A stretch of 64,000 bases of DNA from Meconema thalassinum (Eukaryota; Arthropoda; Insecta; Orthoptera; Tettigoniidae), in NCBI GenBank assembly GCA_946902985.2, contig OX336393.1, positions 133,452,533-133,516,532 of the forward strand, read 5' to 3'. Shown one piece after another: positions 47,849 to 58,274 of the stretch (its first letter is position 1; the number at the start of each line of letters is the position of its first letter). The notes beneath the pieces are model-generated. The model did not search any database. It saw only the letters and a list, made by a program, of their open reading frames with translations, and had not been told where the DNA came from. A program made the translations under genes and the position numbers.

Positions 47849-49001
47849 TCTCCATTCCTATCAAGCTCAAACACCTGGACTCAATAACAATGATGAAATT
47901 CAATTTGTTATCAACAACCAAGATATTTACACCCTACCGCATGGAAATGTCATTCAGATTGAAGGTAGGCTCACCAAAGCCGATGACTCTACACCCACCA
48001 AGTCCAAGTTGGCCAACCATGGTTTGGCCTTTCTGTTTTCTGAAGTACGTTACGTGATTAACGATATCGGGGTGGATAGTACTCGAAATGTGGGCATTTC
48101 CAGTGTCATGAAACTGTACCCCTCTTATAGTGAGGAAGAAGGTAAAACACTTTGCATGGCAGGTTGGTGCCCTGACTCGACCAATGACTGGATGGTACAC
48201 ACTGATGGGACCTTTACTGGATATTTACCTCTTAAACTGATTTTAGGCTTTGTCGAAGATCACCAACGCATTGTGGTCAACACAAGGCAAGTGCTTTATC
48301 TAGTGAGAGACAGGAGTGATAATAATGCACTCAAGGGAGCCGACAATGCCCCCATATATTCAAAAATTCAACTACAACGCTTGCTATGGAAAGTGCCTCG
48401 TGTGACCCTTGACGATTGCAAAAAACTGGACATACTCAAAATGGTAAAGAGAGATATGCCTCCACCCATGGAATTTAGAAGCTGGGCACTCCATGAGTAT
48501 CCGCTATTGCCCACCACCAACACACACAGTTGGTCTGTAAAAACAGCTCGCTATACAGAGAGACCTCTCTACCTGATCGTGGGTTTTCAAACGAATCGCA
48601 AGTATCAACAAACCAAAAATGCCACGCAATTTGATCACCTGCAATTGAGAAATGCACGTCTTTTCCTTAACGGAGCTGTGTTTCCCTATGAAGGACTGGA
48701 TTTGGATTTTTCAAAAAATAAGTTTGGCCCCCTGTACGACTTGTTTTCTAAATTTCGATGGTCGTATTATCAAAAACAGAACGGTCCCATGCTGCTACCC
48801 CAAGCGTTTAAGGCAAGAGCACCACTGATTTTCTTTGGCTGTTCTTACCTGGAAGAGTCTGTCAAGCCATCCAATATCGACATTCGACTAGATTTTGAAA
48901 CGCATGACAATGTACCAGCCAATACCACGGCCTACTGTTTGATTTTTCATCACAAACAAGTCAACTATTATCCACTGTCCAACCAAGTGACGAGTGTATA
49001 A
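47784..49001 (+). CDS. Major capsid protein (double jelly-roll)
   Basis: Intact 405-codon frame starting ATG ATG. It resembles the Maverick/Polinton hexon-type capsid protein. Visible are an N-terminal EIQFVINNQDIYTLPHGNVI, a strand-rich middle, the conserved YLIVGFQTNRK and FDHLQLRNARLFLNGAVFPY segments of the second jelly roll, and a C-terminal RLDFETHDNVPANTTAYCLI. The length fits this family in insect elements. It would form the trimeric capsomer of an icosahedral shell. With the penton-like and fibre-like genes it is one of the best preserved genes here. TATAAATA overlaps its stop and may serve the next gene. Confidence 0.88.
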   Translation: MMNSILEVANRIEEQPGVVRIDLHSYQAQTPGLNNNDEIQFVINNQDIYTLPHGNVIQIEGRLTKADDSTPTKSKLANHGLAFLFSEVRYVINDIGVDSTRNVGISSVMKLYPSYSEEEGKTLCMAGWCPDSTNDWMVHTDGTFTGYLPLKLILGFVEDHQRIVVNTRQVLYLVRDRSDNNALKGADNAPIYSKIQLQRLLWKVPRVTLDDCKKLDILKMVKRDMPPPMEFRSWALHEYPLLPTTNTHSWSVKTARYTERPLYLIVGFQTNRKYQQTKNATQFDHLQLRNARLFLNGAVFPYEGLDLDFSKNKFGPLYDLFSKFRWSYYQKQNGPMLLPQAFKARAPLIFFGCSYLEESVKPSNIDIRLDFETHDNVPANTTAYCLIFHHKQVNYYPLSNQVTSV

Positions 49002-49069
49002 ATAACAGGTCAACCCACGTCAAACCGCTTAGTCATGTCTTGCTTTAAAGCCTCAAGAGACGTCACACC

Positions 49070-49432
49070 ATGAATTTAAACTCTGAGGAACAACGTTTCA
49101 AGACTTTTGCAACATGGCAAGTGTCTTTCATAAACCCTCAAGCCTTGGCGGCCGCTGGATTCTACTGTTTAAAAACAAGAGATGAAGTGAAATGTGCCTT
49201 TTGTCCCATCATCATAGACCAATGGCAGGAGGGCGATGAACCCATGCAGGAACATCAGCGCTGGTCACCCACCTGCCCCTACCTGTGTAGAATGGAAGTC
49301 GGAAATATACCCTGTCATTCAACCTATCCCTCACATGTGTCTCTGGGTGATGAAAAAAACAAGTTACGATACGAGTGGACCGTATGGTGTCCATGGTGCT
49401 TCGGTGAGCAGCCCACCATCAAAAACGCCTAG
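49070..49432 (+). CDS. BIR-domain protein (IAP-like)
   Basis: A 120-codon frame starting at ATG 49,070, 68 bp after the MCP. Residues 9-72 form a baculovirus-type BIR domain: RFKTFATW, P-x2-LAAAGFY, then zinc ligands C42, C45, H62 and C69 in VKCAFC and EHQRWSPTC. In IAP proteins this domain binds caspases or IAP-binding motifs and blocks apoptosis. The end of the frame (residues 100-120, with WCPWCF) departs from the family. An overlapping frame to 49,568 ends in a cysteine-rich KACKTCFDNK, like the first pair of a RING finger, but the rest of a RING is absent. A frameshift near 49,400 is likely. A TATAAATA at about 48,999 precedes it. Acquisition from a host or virus IAP is inference. Confidence 0.85.
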   Translation: MNLNSEEQRFKTFATWQVSFINPQALAAAGFYCLKTRDEVKCAFCPIIIDQWQEGDEPMQEHQRWSPTCPYLCRMEVGNIPCHSTYPSHVSLGDEKNKLRYEWTVWCPWCFGEQPTIKNA

Positions 49433-49568
49433 TTTAGAGACATTGGGGCATCATCGGTGTTATGGACGTTACAAACACAAGAGACTATATTGTTGTATCA
49501 GTTCGTATCGTCCTTATCCCAAAATGACAAAAGCCTGTAAGACGTGTTTTGATAATAAAATGATATAA

Positions 49569-49714
49569 TTCTTAAATTCTTATTTTTGCATGTCCCCCTG
49601 TCCTACCCTAACCTCAAGTTGAAACTTGCATGGTGTAAGTTCATGTCATGATCACACCATAGTCATTGATCGTCAGTCAGTCGTCAGTTGAACTTGGTCC
49701 AGGCAAGCGTCAAC
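49569..49714. other. Spacer between IAP-like and nuclease-like genes
   Basis: A 146-bp pyrimidine-rich stretch with no gene. Confidence 0.4.
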
Positions 49715-50271
49715 ATGTTGCGCATACTCATTGTAGATTGCCAAGGGTTTAAAATTGGTGACAACAAATTTATATTTAAACAAGTGGCCATTATCGATTG
49801 TACCACGTTTTGGATATCGCAAGCTACGCATTTGCTATTTAAACCGCCCCATCCTTTTGATTTGTTGTGTGAAAAAGATCGTAAACAAACCCAGTGGATT
49901 GAAAATCATAGGCAACTAGACTGGAATCAGGGAACCATTTCCTATAAATATTTGGACGTGGTCATGAAAGCACACTTGTCCTCGGCCAATGTGGTACCGT
50001 ATTTGTGAAAGGTAATGAAAAACGTCAATGGTTGCAACCATTTTTGGCGTCTTACTGTCAATGTATCGACCTCATGGAGTTGGGCTGCCCCTCCCTGCAA
50101 ACGCTCATGGATACTTGTCCCTGTGGCAACATTACCCATACAGCCCTATCGCATGCGTGGCATCTCTTTCATTGGTTTATCACCCATGCCTGCTGGGAGT
50201 TGTTGAACAAAATTATAACTCAAGATTTACCTGTGAATGACGCCAGTGAGATTTCTACAAGCGACGTGTAA
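49715..50271 (+). pseudogene. Nuclease-like Maverick accessory protein, frameshifted
   Basis: The first frame runs from ATG 49,715 to TGA 50,006-50,008 and contains ILIVDCQGFK, FKQVAIIDC, LLFKPPHPFDLL and LDWNQGTISY. A second frame begins in the overlapping GTGA at 50,005 and runs to TAA 50,269-50,271. It contains VKGNEKRQWLQPF, CIDLMELGCPSL and a C/H-rich CPCGNITHTALSHAWHLFHW. I recognise the order D-x-Q-G-F ... K-G-x-E-K ... D-L ... G-C-P-S-L ... H as a recurring insect-element protein. The scattered acidic residues and late histidine suggest an RNase H-like or DEDD exonuclease fold, but this is inference. One frameshift near 50,005 breaks it. Confidence 0.5.
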
Positions 50272-50292
50272 ACATCTACAGCACGTGATACC

Positions 50293-50570
50293 ATGGAGAA
50301 AGGCAATGCTACGGACAAAGCCATCGGCAAGTTCTTTGTGTGCAAAAAAAACTAGACAGTTTTACTAAAGAGGAACTCTTGGCTCTCCCCAAGTCGTTCA
50401 TTTATTATGTGGCCGCCAACGCGGTCAAAGAAATCTGGCAACATGTACCAAAATCATGGACTCAAGATCCTGTGTTGAGTGAATTGCAGCCCTGTACGGA
50501 TTACGATCACCATAAGCAAGTGGCCATGGCAAAAATACCGTCTATGCGTCAGTGTGCGACTGCCAGCTAG
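50293..50570 (+). pseudogene. Hypothetical small protein, probably frameshifted
   Basis: An ATG at 50,293 opens a 20-codon frame that ends in an A-run near 50,345. A second frame (50,340-50,570) continues with LDSFTKEELLALPKSFIYYV and VKEIWQHVPKSW. The A8 tract at the junction is a plausible indel site. No family recognised. It sits between the nuclease-like gene and the PLA2 gene. Confidence 0.35.
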
Positions 50571-50628
50571 TGAAACTGTATCACGGTCATAAAAGTCCGT
50601 GTAAAGACTTTGTTGAATCATTCCACGG

Positions 50629-51072
50629 GTGTCATGGCGAGAAAAAGCAACAACAACAACAAACACAAACATCGTCCACAGAAGAGGAGGAAGACCAAAA
50701 CCTTTTTACCATCGATGGAAAAGGATATGCCAGACCTGTACTGGCAATGGCGTGATTGACAAAGTGATTCAATACTTACCTTTCGAAATCCATCTTCCAG
50801 GTTATCGTTTTTGAGGCCCTGGAACTCATTTCGAAAAACGTTTGCAGCGTGGTGATGTACCCATTAGTCTTTTGGATCAAGCATGCAAAGAACATGATCT
50901 TTCTTATCGCCATAGTCATCCTGGCTTAAGACACGTGGCAGATAAATTGTTTTTGAAAAAAGCTAAACAACGTTTCACATCCTGTGATGCTTCAGTGGGT
51001 GAAAGGATGGCAGCCCTGATTGTGATGAGTGCTATGAAAGGAAAGTTGATGATGCATGGACATAAACATTGA
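50629..51072 (+). pseudogene. Phospholipase A2-like capsid protein (parvovirus VP1-type), one stop
   Basis: The frame has a basic N-terminal region and then the PLA2 signature: a calcium-loop Y-R-x-x-GPGTH and the catalytic pair in ACKEHDLSY (His-Asp at about 50,893-50,898). A helical C-terminus ends at HGHKH. A TGA at 50,812-50,814 falls exactly where the family has a cysteine in the calcium loop. The second half would need readthrough, so the gene is probably dead. In parvoviruses and several Mavericks this domain lets particles leave endosomes. An overlapping frame (50,634-50,758) is very basic with an NLS-like RPQKRRKTK and may be the original N-terminus. The gene is last in the plus-strand block. 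Confidence 0.85.
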
Positions 51073-52194
51073 GGAATGGAGGAGTGAGGTATTGGGATGT
51101 GTTTGTATTCTATTTTTCATTCGTCAATCCCCTTATGGTTATGAAATAAAAACAAAGTTTACCAGAGCACGATGTTTTGTGTTTTTATTATTTTTAAAAA
51201 TCATGATGTTGATGGCTGATTTCTCATTTTCATATTTCACACATTGCCATTTTGCCAATTTGCAATTTACAGTTTTTGAAAACGTTCGTTTTAAGTTTTG
51301 CGTTTTTGATGATATGGATTTTTCCATTTTTGTTGATGACACTTTTTAAACAATGTCCGTTTGAAGTTTTGTGAATTTTCAAATTTCACACATGGCCATT
51401 TATAGTTTTTAAAAATGTCCGTTTTAAGTTTGGCGTTTTTTGGTGATATTGAAACATGTATTTTCCATTTTTCTGTTTTCACATTTTTCCTTTTGGTGTA
51501 TGTCGAAAGTTGAGATTTGACAATGATGTTGATGCTAGTGCTTGACTATGGCGATGCTGCAATGTGTTTATGGGTGTTTGGAGAAACGTTGAGGTCTACG
51601 ACTACTGCAGGTAAGACTGTTTTTACAAAAATAATGTCTATTGTCTGTCACATTTCAAAGAATACAAAACCATTGAAAACAAAATGGGTATATAAGTGAC
51701 CATTTACCCCCTCCCCACCCACTCTACCTCACCGTGTTTGCTCTGTTCAAACATACACACCAGCATTCTCTCTCTACTCATACATTCACACCTGTTTTTG
51801 GGAACAAACACAACCACTTTATTTATTCCCAAAAGCACATTCTCAACATGCACACTCATCCCAAAAGAACTTTTTAGTTTAACATTTATAATTTACATTA
51901 CAAAAAATAATTAAATACTAGTTATTAAAGTTACTAAAAAAATACTATTACTCATTAAATATTTACAAAAAAAAATACAACTTTGTACAGCTTTAAAAGA
52001 ATCAAACTATTTACAAGTCAATTTTTTTTAATAAGGTTGCATAGAACTTTTTTAAAGAGCAAAAGGTTCATGAGGGTTGCCACTATTTACAAAATCTACT
52101 ATTTACATTGGCAGAAATCAATATTTACAAAATACAAAATACTAAATCTACAAGTTACATAAAGCTATGTCCCATAAACGATTAAACAGTGAAA
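51073..52194. other. Convergent intergenic region
   Basis: 1.1 kb between the end of the plus-strand block and the end of PolB. 51,205-51,500 has two imperfect copies of a roughly 120-bp T-rich unit (TTTCACACATTGCCATTT against TTTCACACATGGCCATTT, then CGTTTTAAGTTTTGCGTTTTT). The rest is AT-rich, with TTTTTTTAATAAGG near 52,025. Likely 3' ends of two converging transcripts. No gene. Confidence 0.5.
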
Positions 52195-55100
52195 TCACAC
52201 CTCCTCCTCCTTGCGATCATAACCCCAGGGCGGGCTGGTGAGCAGGTCATCAGCCCACACACGTTTGTTATCCATGGAGGCGAGAGTGCGTTTTCTCTGT
52301 TCCACAAGATACAAATGATGGTTGCTGGGTTGTATCCTGCACTGTGTATGAGACATCGCTTTGCCAGTGCGTAAAACCGCTAGATAGTCATCAACACGTA
52401 GCGATTTTACCACTGCCCTACCTACACCTTTTGCTCTTTTGGCTTCCTTACAGTCGAGTGTGCGGTAAGCATACATTTTCGAAGCCAAACCTACGAATTC
52501 CGTCATAATGGAATCACCGCATTCATCTTTTAAAACACCCATTTCCTTCTTGTTTTTTATGGGCAGCTCAAACACGTTGTCAGCGCTATAGCAAGAGGTG
52601 TCGAACCAGTCACTATGCTGCCTCATGACGTCATAGGGGTTGCAGTGGCGAATGTGGTAAATGAATGAGTCCGTGTCCATATACAAAACAGAGACGTCCT
52701 CAAAATGGCGTTTGGCAAACTCATAGTGGAATCGATACATGACCGATTTAGAAAAGTCTAAAATGACTTGGCCCAAGTAAATGGGTTTATCCATGGTCAC
52801 GCTGGTCTTACTCATTTCAATAGTGGCTAAATCCTCATCGATAATGTTGATCGATTTAAAATTTGGATTGGCAATGTACCGCCGGGCACCCCAACGCCCC
52901 TCCCAGACATTGACCAATTTAATGTCACGGTATTTGCGGACATTCTCCATGGACTTGCCATAGATGCCAGTTGTTCATTAATTTAAAAAAATCAAACTGC
53001 TGTGTTGCCATTTGTCGGTGCTCTGTGTTGAGTCGCATGTATGGCTCAAGCCATGCTTTTTGAGCAAAAGAAATACCCCTGTGGATTTTCTTCAACACCA
53101 AGCCTTGGGCGTGGCATTGCACCAACATTTGGATATGTAGCACATACCGACTTTTGTTGTAAAGTGTGCCCATGAGTTTTTCAGTTTTCACTTTACTGTC
53201 AGGGGGAACCATTTGCTCAAGGCAGAATGGGAAATCGGCATGTTCATCATACAAGGATGAGGGATATTCAATATCCACTTCTAGCTAATATCCACGGCCT
53301 GTTTCTTGCCTAGCCATGTTCACATCAAATTTTGACACTTGTTTGTCTGTCAGCCAAGCAAACTTCCCATAGGGCAAAGGCTGATTCATGGCGTAACCGT
53401 ACAAATTATTCACGTCATAGTATATTAAGTACGATTCTGGTTTGTCTGGTGAATGATCAGGCATGTAGACATTGTTCGCTTCGGCATGGCGTTGGTTAAG
53501 CGACACAAAGCCGCCACGAATGCCCTTTTCAAAAAATAGAACCATATCTACATCAGTGAGTAAATCCAATTCCACTTGAGTGTATTTCAGAGCGGCTTCG
53601 AACGAGAGCCCAGGACTCGTATAATAGTGAGCCGAGTCAAGACCGTAAACGTGTTGACACAACTCACGGAATTTTTCAAACACATCGGTGAGCAGCAATA
53701 CATCCAGTTTTAGATAATGCAAAGCATATTAACTTAGCGTCTTAATGCCAAACACTCGCCAAACTTGACATGCATGTGCATAGTCTTCATCGGAAACGGT
53801 ACTGCTTGTTAGTTTCGAGTAAAATTTCTCTTATGGTGGGAGTTTTCTTTGCTTTAACACGTCCCAGCTGTTGCAGAAATCATAAGGGAATATACATTTC
53901 CGAATGCACAATCGAAATTGCTCAGGATCATTAAAATGCATTCTAGTATTTTTAATTCCTCCTCATTCAAGCCATTCACAAGGCTGTCTAGCAAGGATGC
54001 CATAAACTTAAAGGAATCCAAAAATCGAATGCTTAAGTCGCTCAACCTCCATGTCAGGGCTGTAAAACGCTCATGGTTTTGGGGAATAATTGTGAACGAG
54101 CCCTTGTTGGCATGACCCAATTCACGATTCAAAAACTGAATGTCATAATTTGCCAGATTGTGGAAAAAGACACTGATGGAACGGGGAGCTGGAAAGTTCA
54201 AGTTGCATTTACTATGCGCAGCTCCACGAAACTCCCCCGTAAAGTGCGAGTGGTCTCTGACTTTTTCCTCTCCACTTAAAATAGGCTTCTCGCAAATAAG
54301 GCATGTCGTGGCATGCTCATACTGCTGCTGCTGTTCTGGAGATAGGCTCCTGGGTACTGGGTGGTCCAGTAATTTCTGTACATCATGAGCCAACTTGACA
54401 AGTTCATCCAAGAACCATTTGGCACAATCTGACCCCTCACGGTATTTGTAAACGGATTGTGTGGGGTCATAGGCACACACCACATTAAATCCTATGGCAA
54501 AGGGTTCAGGTTTTTGAATGGGTGTGGTTGAGCTAATGGTGGGATCTGGTTCACATCCCGCCATGGGTGTGGTGAGAGCTTCAAAATCTGCATACACCAC
54601 ATAGGGGACAGTGTCACGCTTGTGAATGTCCTTAAACTTTAACACAGCCTTGTCCCCACGTGGCAATATCAATCTCACCGCTTCCTGAGTAACACAATCT
54701 ACCCTATGACGTTCCAAAAGCGTAAGAGTGGTAAAATACTGCAGACAACGATCGCAAATGTACTTCTTACCATTATGCTTGGACGCTTGACTGCTTAGCA
54801 ATCTACTCAGGCTTTTAATCAGACAATAGTGATTCACCTCTCCGTAAGACAGATATAAAAGATGAATGTGATGTCGTTTCGGTTCTTTTGTAGCATAAAG
54901 AGGACCCATAATCTCATCACCATCAAGGCCATACACCATGAACGAAAAGTCCTGGTTATCTTGTTCAAACCTATGGATCTCGGTTAAGTCCATAGGGAAC
55001 GATACTCGAGTTAAATTTAAAGTTTGCTTCAATTCATCAAACTTGGCCTTGTACTTTGCTGGTCTCTCACAGTGACGTTGTGCTGGCTGCAAATACGTGG

Positions 55101-55631
55101 CCACACACCAGAGGAAACATTTATCATCTTTTTTTCAATTATTACCACCGCTCTCCGACAGGCAATCGCTGATGGTAAAGAAATGTGTCTAGACCCAGCA
55201 TTCAACGGATTGAAGTGACAAATTTTGATTTGTAGATGATGAATTTTGTCTACGGGAAGGCCACTCGGTCCTTGTTGCAGTTTATCAAATTTTGGTAGCA
55301 AGGCATTCACCACATGGCTTTGATACCACTCGTTCAGATTATCGGCTATCAAAAGCTCTTGCATTTTACTGCAAATATAAAATGTATCTTTATGCTCTAC
55401 GTCCTTCTTTTTATATATGAAATCGCACACGAGTTCTGTATTCACCTTTGAAGCCGTATGCAACCTTTGCGCTGTACAAATTTCAATTTAAAAAAATTCA
55501 AAACAAGATTCTAACAATTCTTTGGGAATCAAACATTTTCTAACATTGACCACACGACCAGAGCACACACGCGATTTTAAACAAGACTCAAGGGGCTCCC
55601 AAGTTAACGTATCCGCAGCAGTAAAAGACAT
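52195..55631 (-). pseudogene. Protein-primed family B DNA polymerase, broken
   Basis: Replicative polymerase of the element, about 1,140 codons. N to C: an N-terminal segment (55,029-55,631, with ATG 55,631 and an in-frame TAA near 55,488) includes NAGSRHISLPSA. The next frame (53,854-55,104) has zinc-like C-x2-C pairs (ICDRCL, CLICEK), Exo I in VVYADFEAL and Exo II in FHNLANYDIQFL. Exo III lies at 53,723-53,853 in a shifted frame. 53,285-53,722 has palm motif A in YYDVNNLYGYAM. 52,925-53,278 leads to motif B, cut by a frameshift near 52,965. 52,195-52,950 has the catalytic YMDTDSF. At least five breaks: TAA near 55,488, frameshifts near 55,050, 53,855 and 52,965, and stops near 53,723 and 53,280. 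Non-functional. Confidence 0.93.
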
Positions 55632-56254
55632 TATTTTGAAAGAACACTCTCACCTGAGTTTTCAGCTGTAGACTGCTTGACAATGGTTCCACTCTAAAGC
55701 CACTTGGTTTTCAGCTGTTGTGGCTAAAGCAGTAGAGTTCTTTTTCTCCAAATATCTAATAAGAAATAAAATAAACCACCATAAGTATATCAATTCCATA
55801 TAGTTTATGCATTTCATAAACAAAACAAAATCAAACAGGTTATATATAAAAACAAATATCACCTTGACGTGTAATGCTTTGCTTTATTCCCGTCTCGTGG
55901 GCTAGTGTGGTAATGGTTTCCTTTTCTAGCTATCTGTCTTTCTCTCTCTTTTTTGAATCTATTTCCCACAGACACACAACAGGTAGGCTATACACGTTAT
56001 CTGCAAACAAATAAATAAACATTTATTTATAACTTCAACAATCAATAAATAATTGCATGTAAACATATAAATGAATAAATATATAAATATATACCTACCC
56101 CACAACAAAGTTAAGTATTTTCCACCAACACCAAAACTGTTAAACAAGACCAGGGGTTTCACGCAACGCAGTGTGTTCAAAGGTAGTCACCTAAGTGAGA
56201 GTGGAAATGATAACGACATGTCTTTATATATGTTACGTTGCATGTATAATCATT
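55632..56254. other. Spacer between PolB and right TIR
   Basis: AT-rich with several ATAAATAAAT runs (56,005-56,090). No gene. Upstream signals for PolB would lie at its left edge. Confidence 0.5.
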
Positions 56255-58090
56255 TTTCCCCCACCCTTTGAACATTCTCTTATCGTGCACGTGGACAGCT
56301 AACGTCCAAGGTGAACACCTGTGCCAGATCAAATTTCACATGAACTTGCATTTTGTCACGTACGAAGCAAGACAGGATGTAACTGGTTTAGCGTACATGT
56401 CATATCACACGTGTTCACATGCATTTCGCTCTTCCCCGCCACCACGATGGTCGGATTATTTCACCTCCAAGTGTCCTCTGCGTCTTTGTCATTTTTCCAT
56501 TGCACCTGTTGTCAAGTCAGATCAGCGGATTTCAATAAGCTCAAATGACATTCACCTCCTGCTCGTCTGCTCCTTGGCAAGTTTGCTTTCTGTACTCGCT
56601 TCGACCAACATAGAACCAAGTTCTCATCATCGTTTACACATTAAAGATCCCCTTCGGGGGTAAAATGTCAGAAGAAAACGCACCCTCGCTTAGTCATAAG
56701 CCGACTGTTCTGTTAAGCATGGTCATTGTGGTCAGCGACAGATTCGTTGAAACACACACACCCGGCCGTATCGTCTCTCTCAACCACCACGCATCATGAA
56801 CATTTTAAACAGGCAATGAAAAATTATTTTTTCTACAACATGTATGGCGTTAGGCCCTTTGTCAAAATGTCAAACATAGTTTCAAAAAGGGGGCGTTAGT
56901 CCGAGTCCTAGGACACCTCGTTCACGTCTCTAGCGTTATGGGTTTGCGAGATAGAGCAAAAAGTCTAAAATCACGATTTTACCTCAACATGGTTTTTCAT
57001 TCCTGCTCAACACGAACATCCTCGGCAAGAGAACAATGCGACGAAAAAAATGACACCTCGTACAAGTCTCTAGCGTTATTGGTTCGTGAAATATCGGCAA
57101 AAATCACAAAAAACACGTGTTTACCCCCAAAATCAAGTTTCCACATTTTTAACATAACGAGTGCTCCATAGCAGACAAAACGTCACCCCGAGTCCTTGGA
57201 CCCCTCGTACGTGCCTCTAGCATGATTGGTTCGCGAGATATAACAAAAAATATAAAATCAGGTTTTTGCCCCAGAAAACCGTGTTTCCAGCATTTCACCT
57301 TTTCGACATCGACATTCCCGTAAAGAGCGCAACGAGACGGAAAAAATGAATCCAAGCACGCCCTCCTAGCATCACTCCTTCCATTCCAAGGTCGCAGGGG
57401 CTCACAAATTCCTAAGTGGAGCAGAACCCCTAACCTAGCACTACTGTCAGGTTTTTACTTTGGGACTTGACATTTATTTTGCCGGTAGAGGGCGTAGGGA
57501 GCTTTCATTTATGTCAAACAAACTTTTTTATAATCTTCGTAGTTTCCAAAATATAGGATTTTCAAAATTCGAGTGTTTTCAAAAAAAACATAAAAAATAG
57601 AAAGTTTTTTTTATAGAAAATAAAGGTCATAAAGACCATTCGTTTGAGCCATGGCACAACGTTCTATCATGTTTGGTTTTCAAACGGGGGGCGTAGTGGC
57701 TCAGCGGTCTAGCTGTATGCCTCTCACCAAGGCGGTCCGGGTTCGACTCCCGGTCATCGCATGTGAGATTTTCGAAGTGAAATGCCATGTCCTGTGGTTC
57801 GGATTCCACGTAAAAAGGAGGTCCCGTGGCTCATGATCTCGAGATTGGCGGTCACGTTATACTACAAGCTTCCTTCCTTCCTTCCTTGGTTTTCAAACTA
57901 TCGCCTATTTTCGAAAACAAACATTTTCAAAAAAATATATATATATATAACGAGTGGTCCATAGCAAAGCCCCCGTCATCCCGAGTCCAACGACACCTCA
58001 TTCGCGAAACTCCGACCACGGGTTCGGGAGTTATCGGCAATGTTCCCAGGAAAGTAGGCTGTGGGTTTAAACTCTCACTACCCCCCTACT
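56255..58090 (-). repeat. Maverick right terminal inverted repeat, interrupted by a SINE
   Basis: Inverted partner of 40,708-42,350. It is longer only because a SINE (57,686-57,887) and its 11-bp target duplication have inserted. The same module series is visible in reverse order. The two TIRs differ by scattered substitutions, consistent with independent decay after integration. Confidence 0.93.
57686..57887 (+). mobile_element. tRNA-derived SINE inserted in the right TIR
   Basis: 202 bp flanked by the 11-bp duplication GGTTTTCAAAC (57,675-57,685 and 57,888-57,898). The head has an A-box-like GTGGCTCAGCGGTC and a B-box GGTTCGACTCC. The body ends in GTTATACTACAAGC and the tail is (TTCC)n. 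The left TIR has the uninterrupted site near 40,895-40,915. It is the same family as the copy at 8,450-8,628. Confidence 0.95.
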
Positions 58091-58096
58091 ATAACG

Positions 58097-58272
58097 TCAT
58101 GGAGGAATCAGGCGTGTGTCATTAGATCCACGGAAATTATAATCCAGCTCTCTGTTCCTTAAAGGGATTTCCAAGGCGAAAATTTTCCGCCAGATGTCAT
58201 GATTGTTCTATTTGGGACTCCATTGATTTGTCTTCCGTTGACATTCTATAAGCATCAAATTTGAAGAATAAC
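58097..58272. other. Spacer between Maverick and mariner
   Basis: Short single-copy-looking stretch, nothing recognisable. Confidence 0.4.
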
Positions 58273-58274
58273 TA

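Larger units (their letters stand above)
40708..58090. mobile_element. Maverick/Polinton (adintovirus-like) element, complete but decayed
   Basis: A 17.4-kb element with both ends intact. The left end begins AGTAAGGGGGTAGTGAGAG and the right end is its inverted counterpart ending in TACT. The 6-bp direct repeat ATAACG flanks both ends (40,702-40,707 and 58,091-58,096). AG...CT termini, a 6-bp duplication, long TIRs, a chromodomain integrase, protein-primed PolB, packaging ATPase, adenain-type protease and double-jelly-roll capsid together define this class. Left block (minus): integrase, DUF8207-like, ATPase. Middle block (plus): fibre-like, core-like, protease, penton-like, MCP, BIR, nuclease-like, PLA2. 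Right block (minus): PolB. Several genes are broken, so this is a fossil provirus. Confidence 0.97.
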
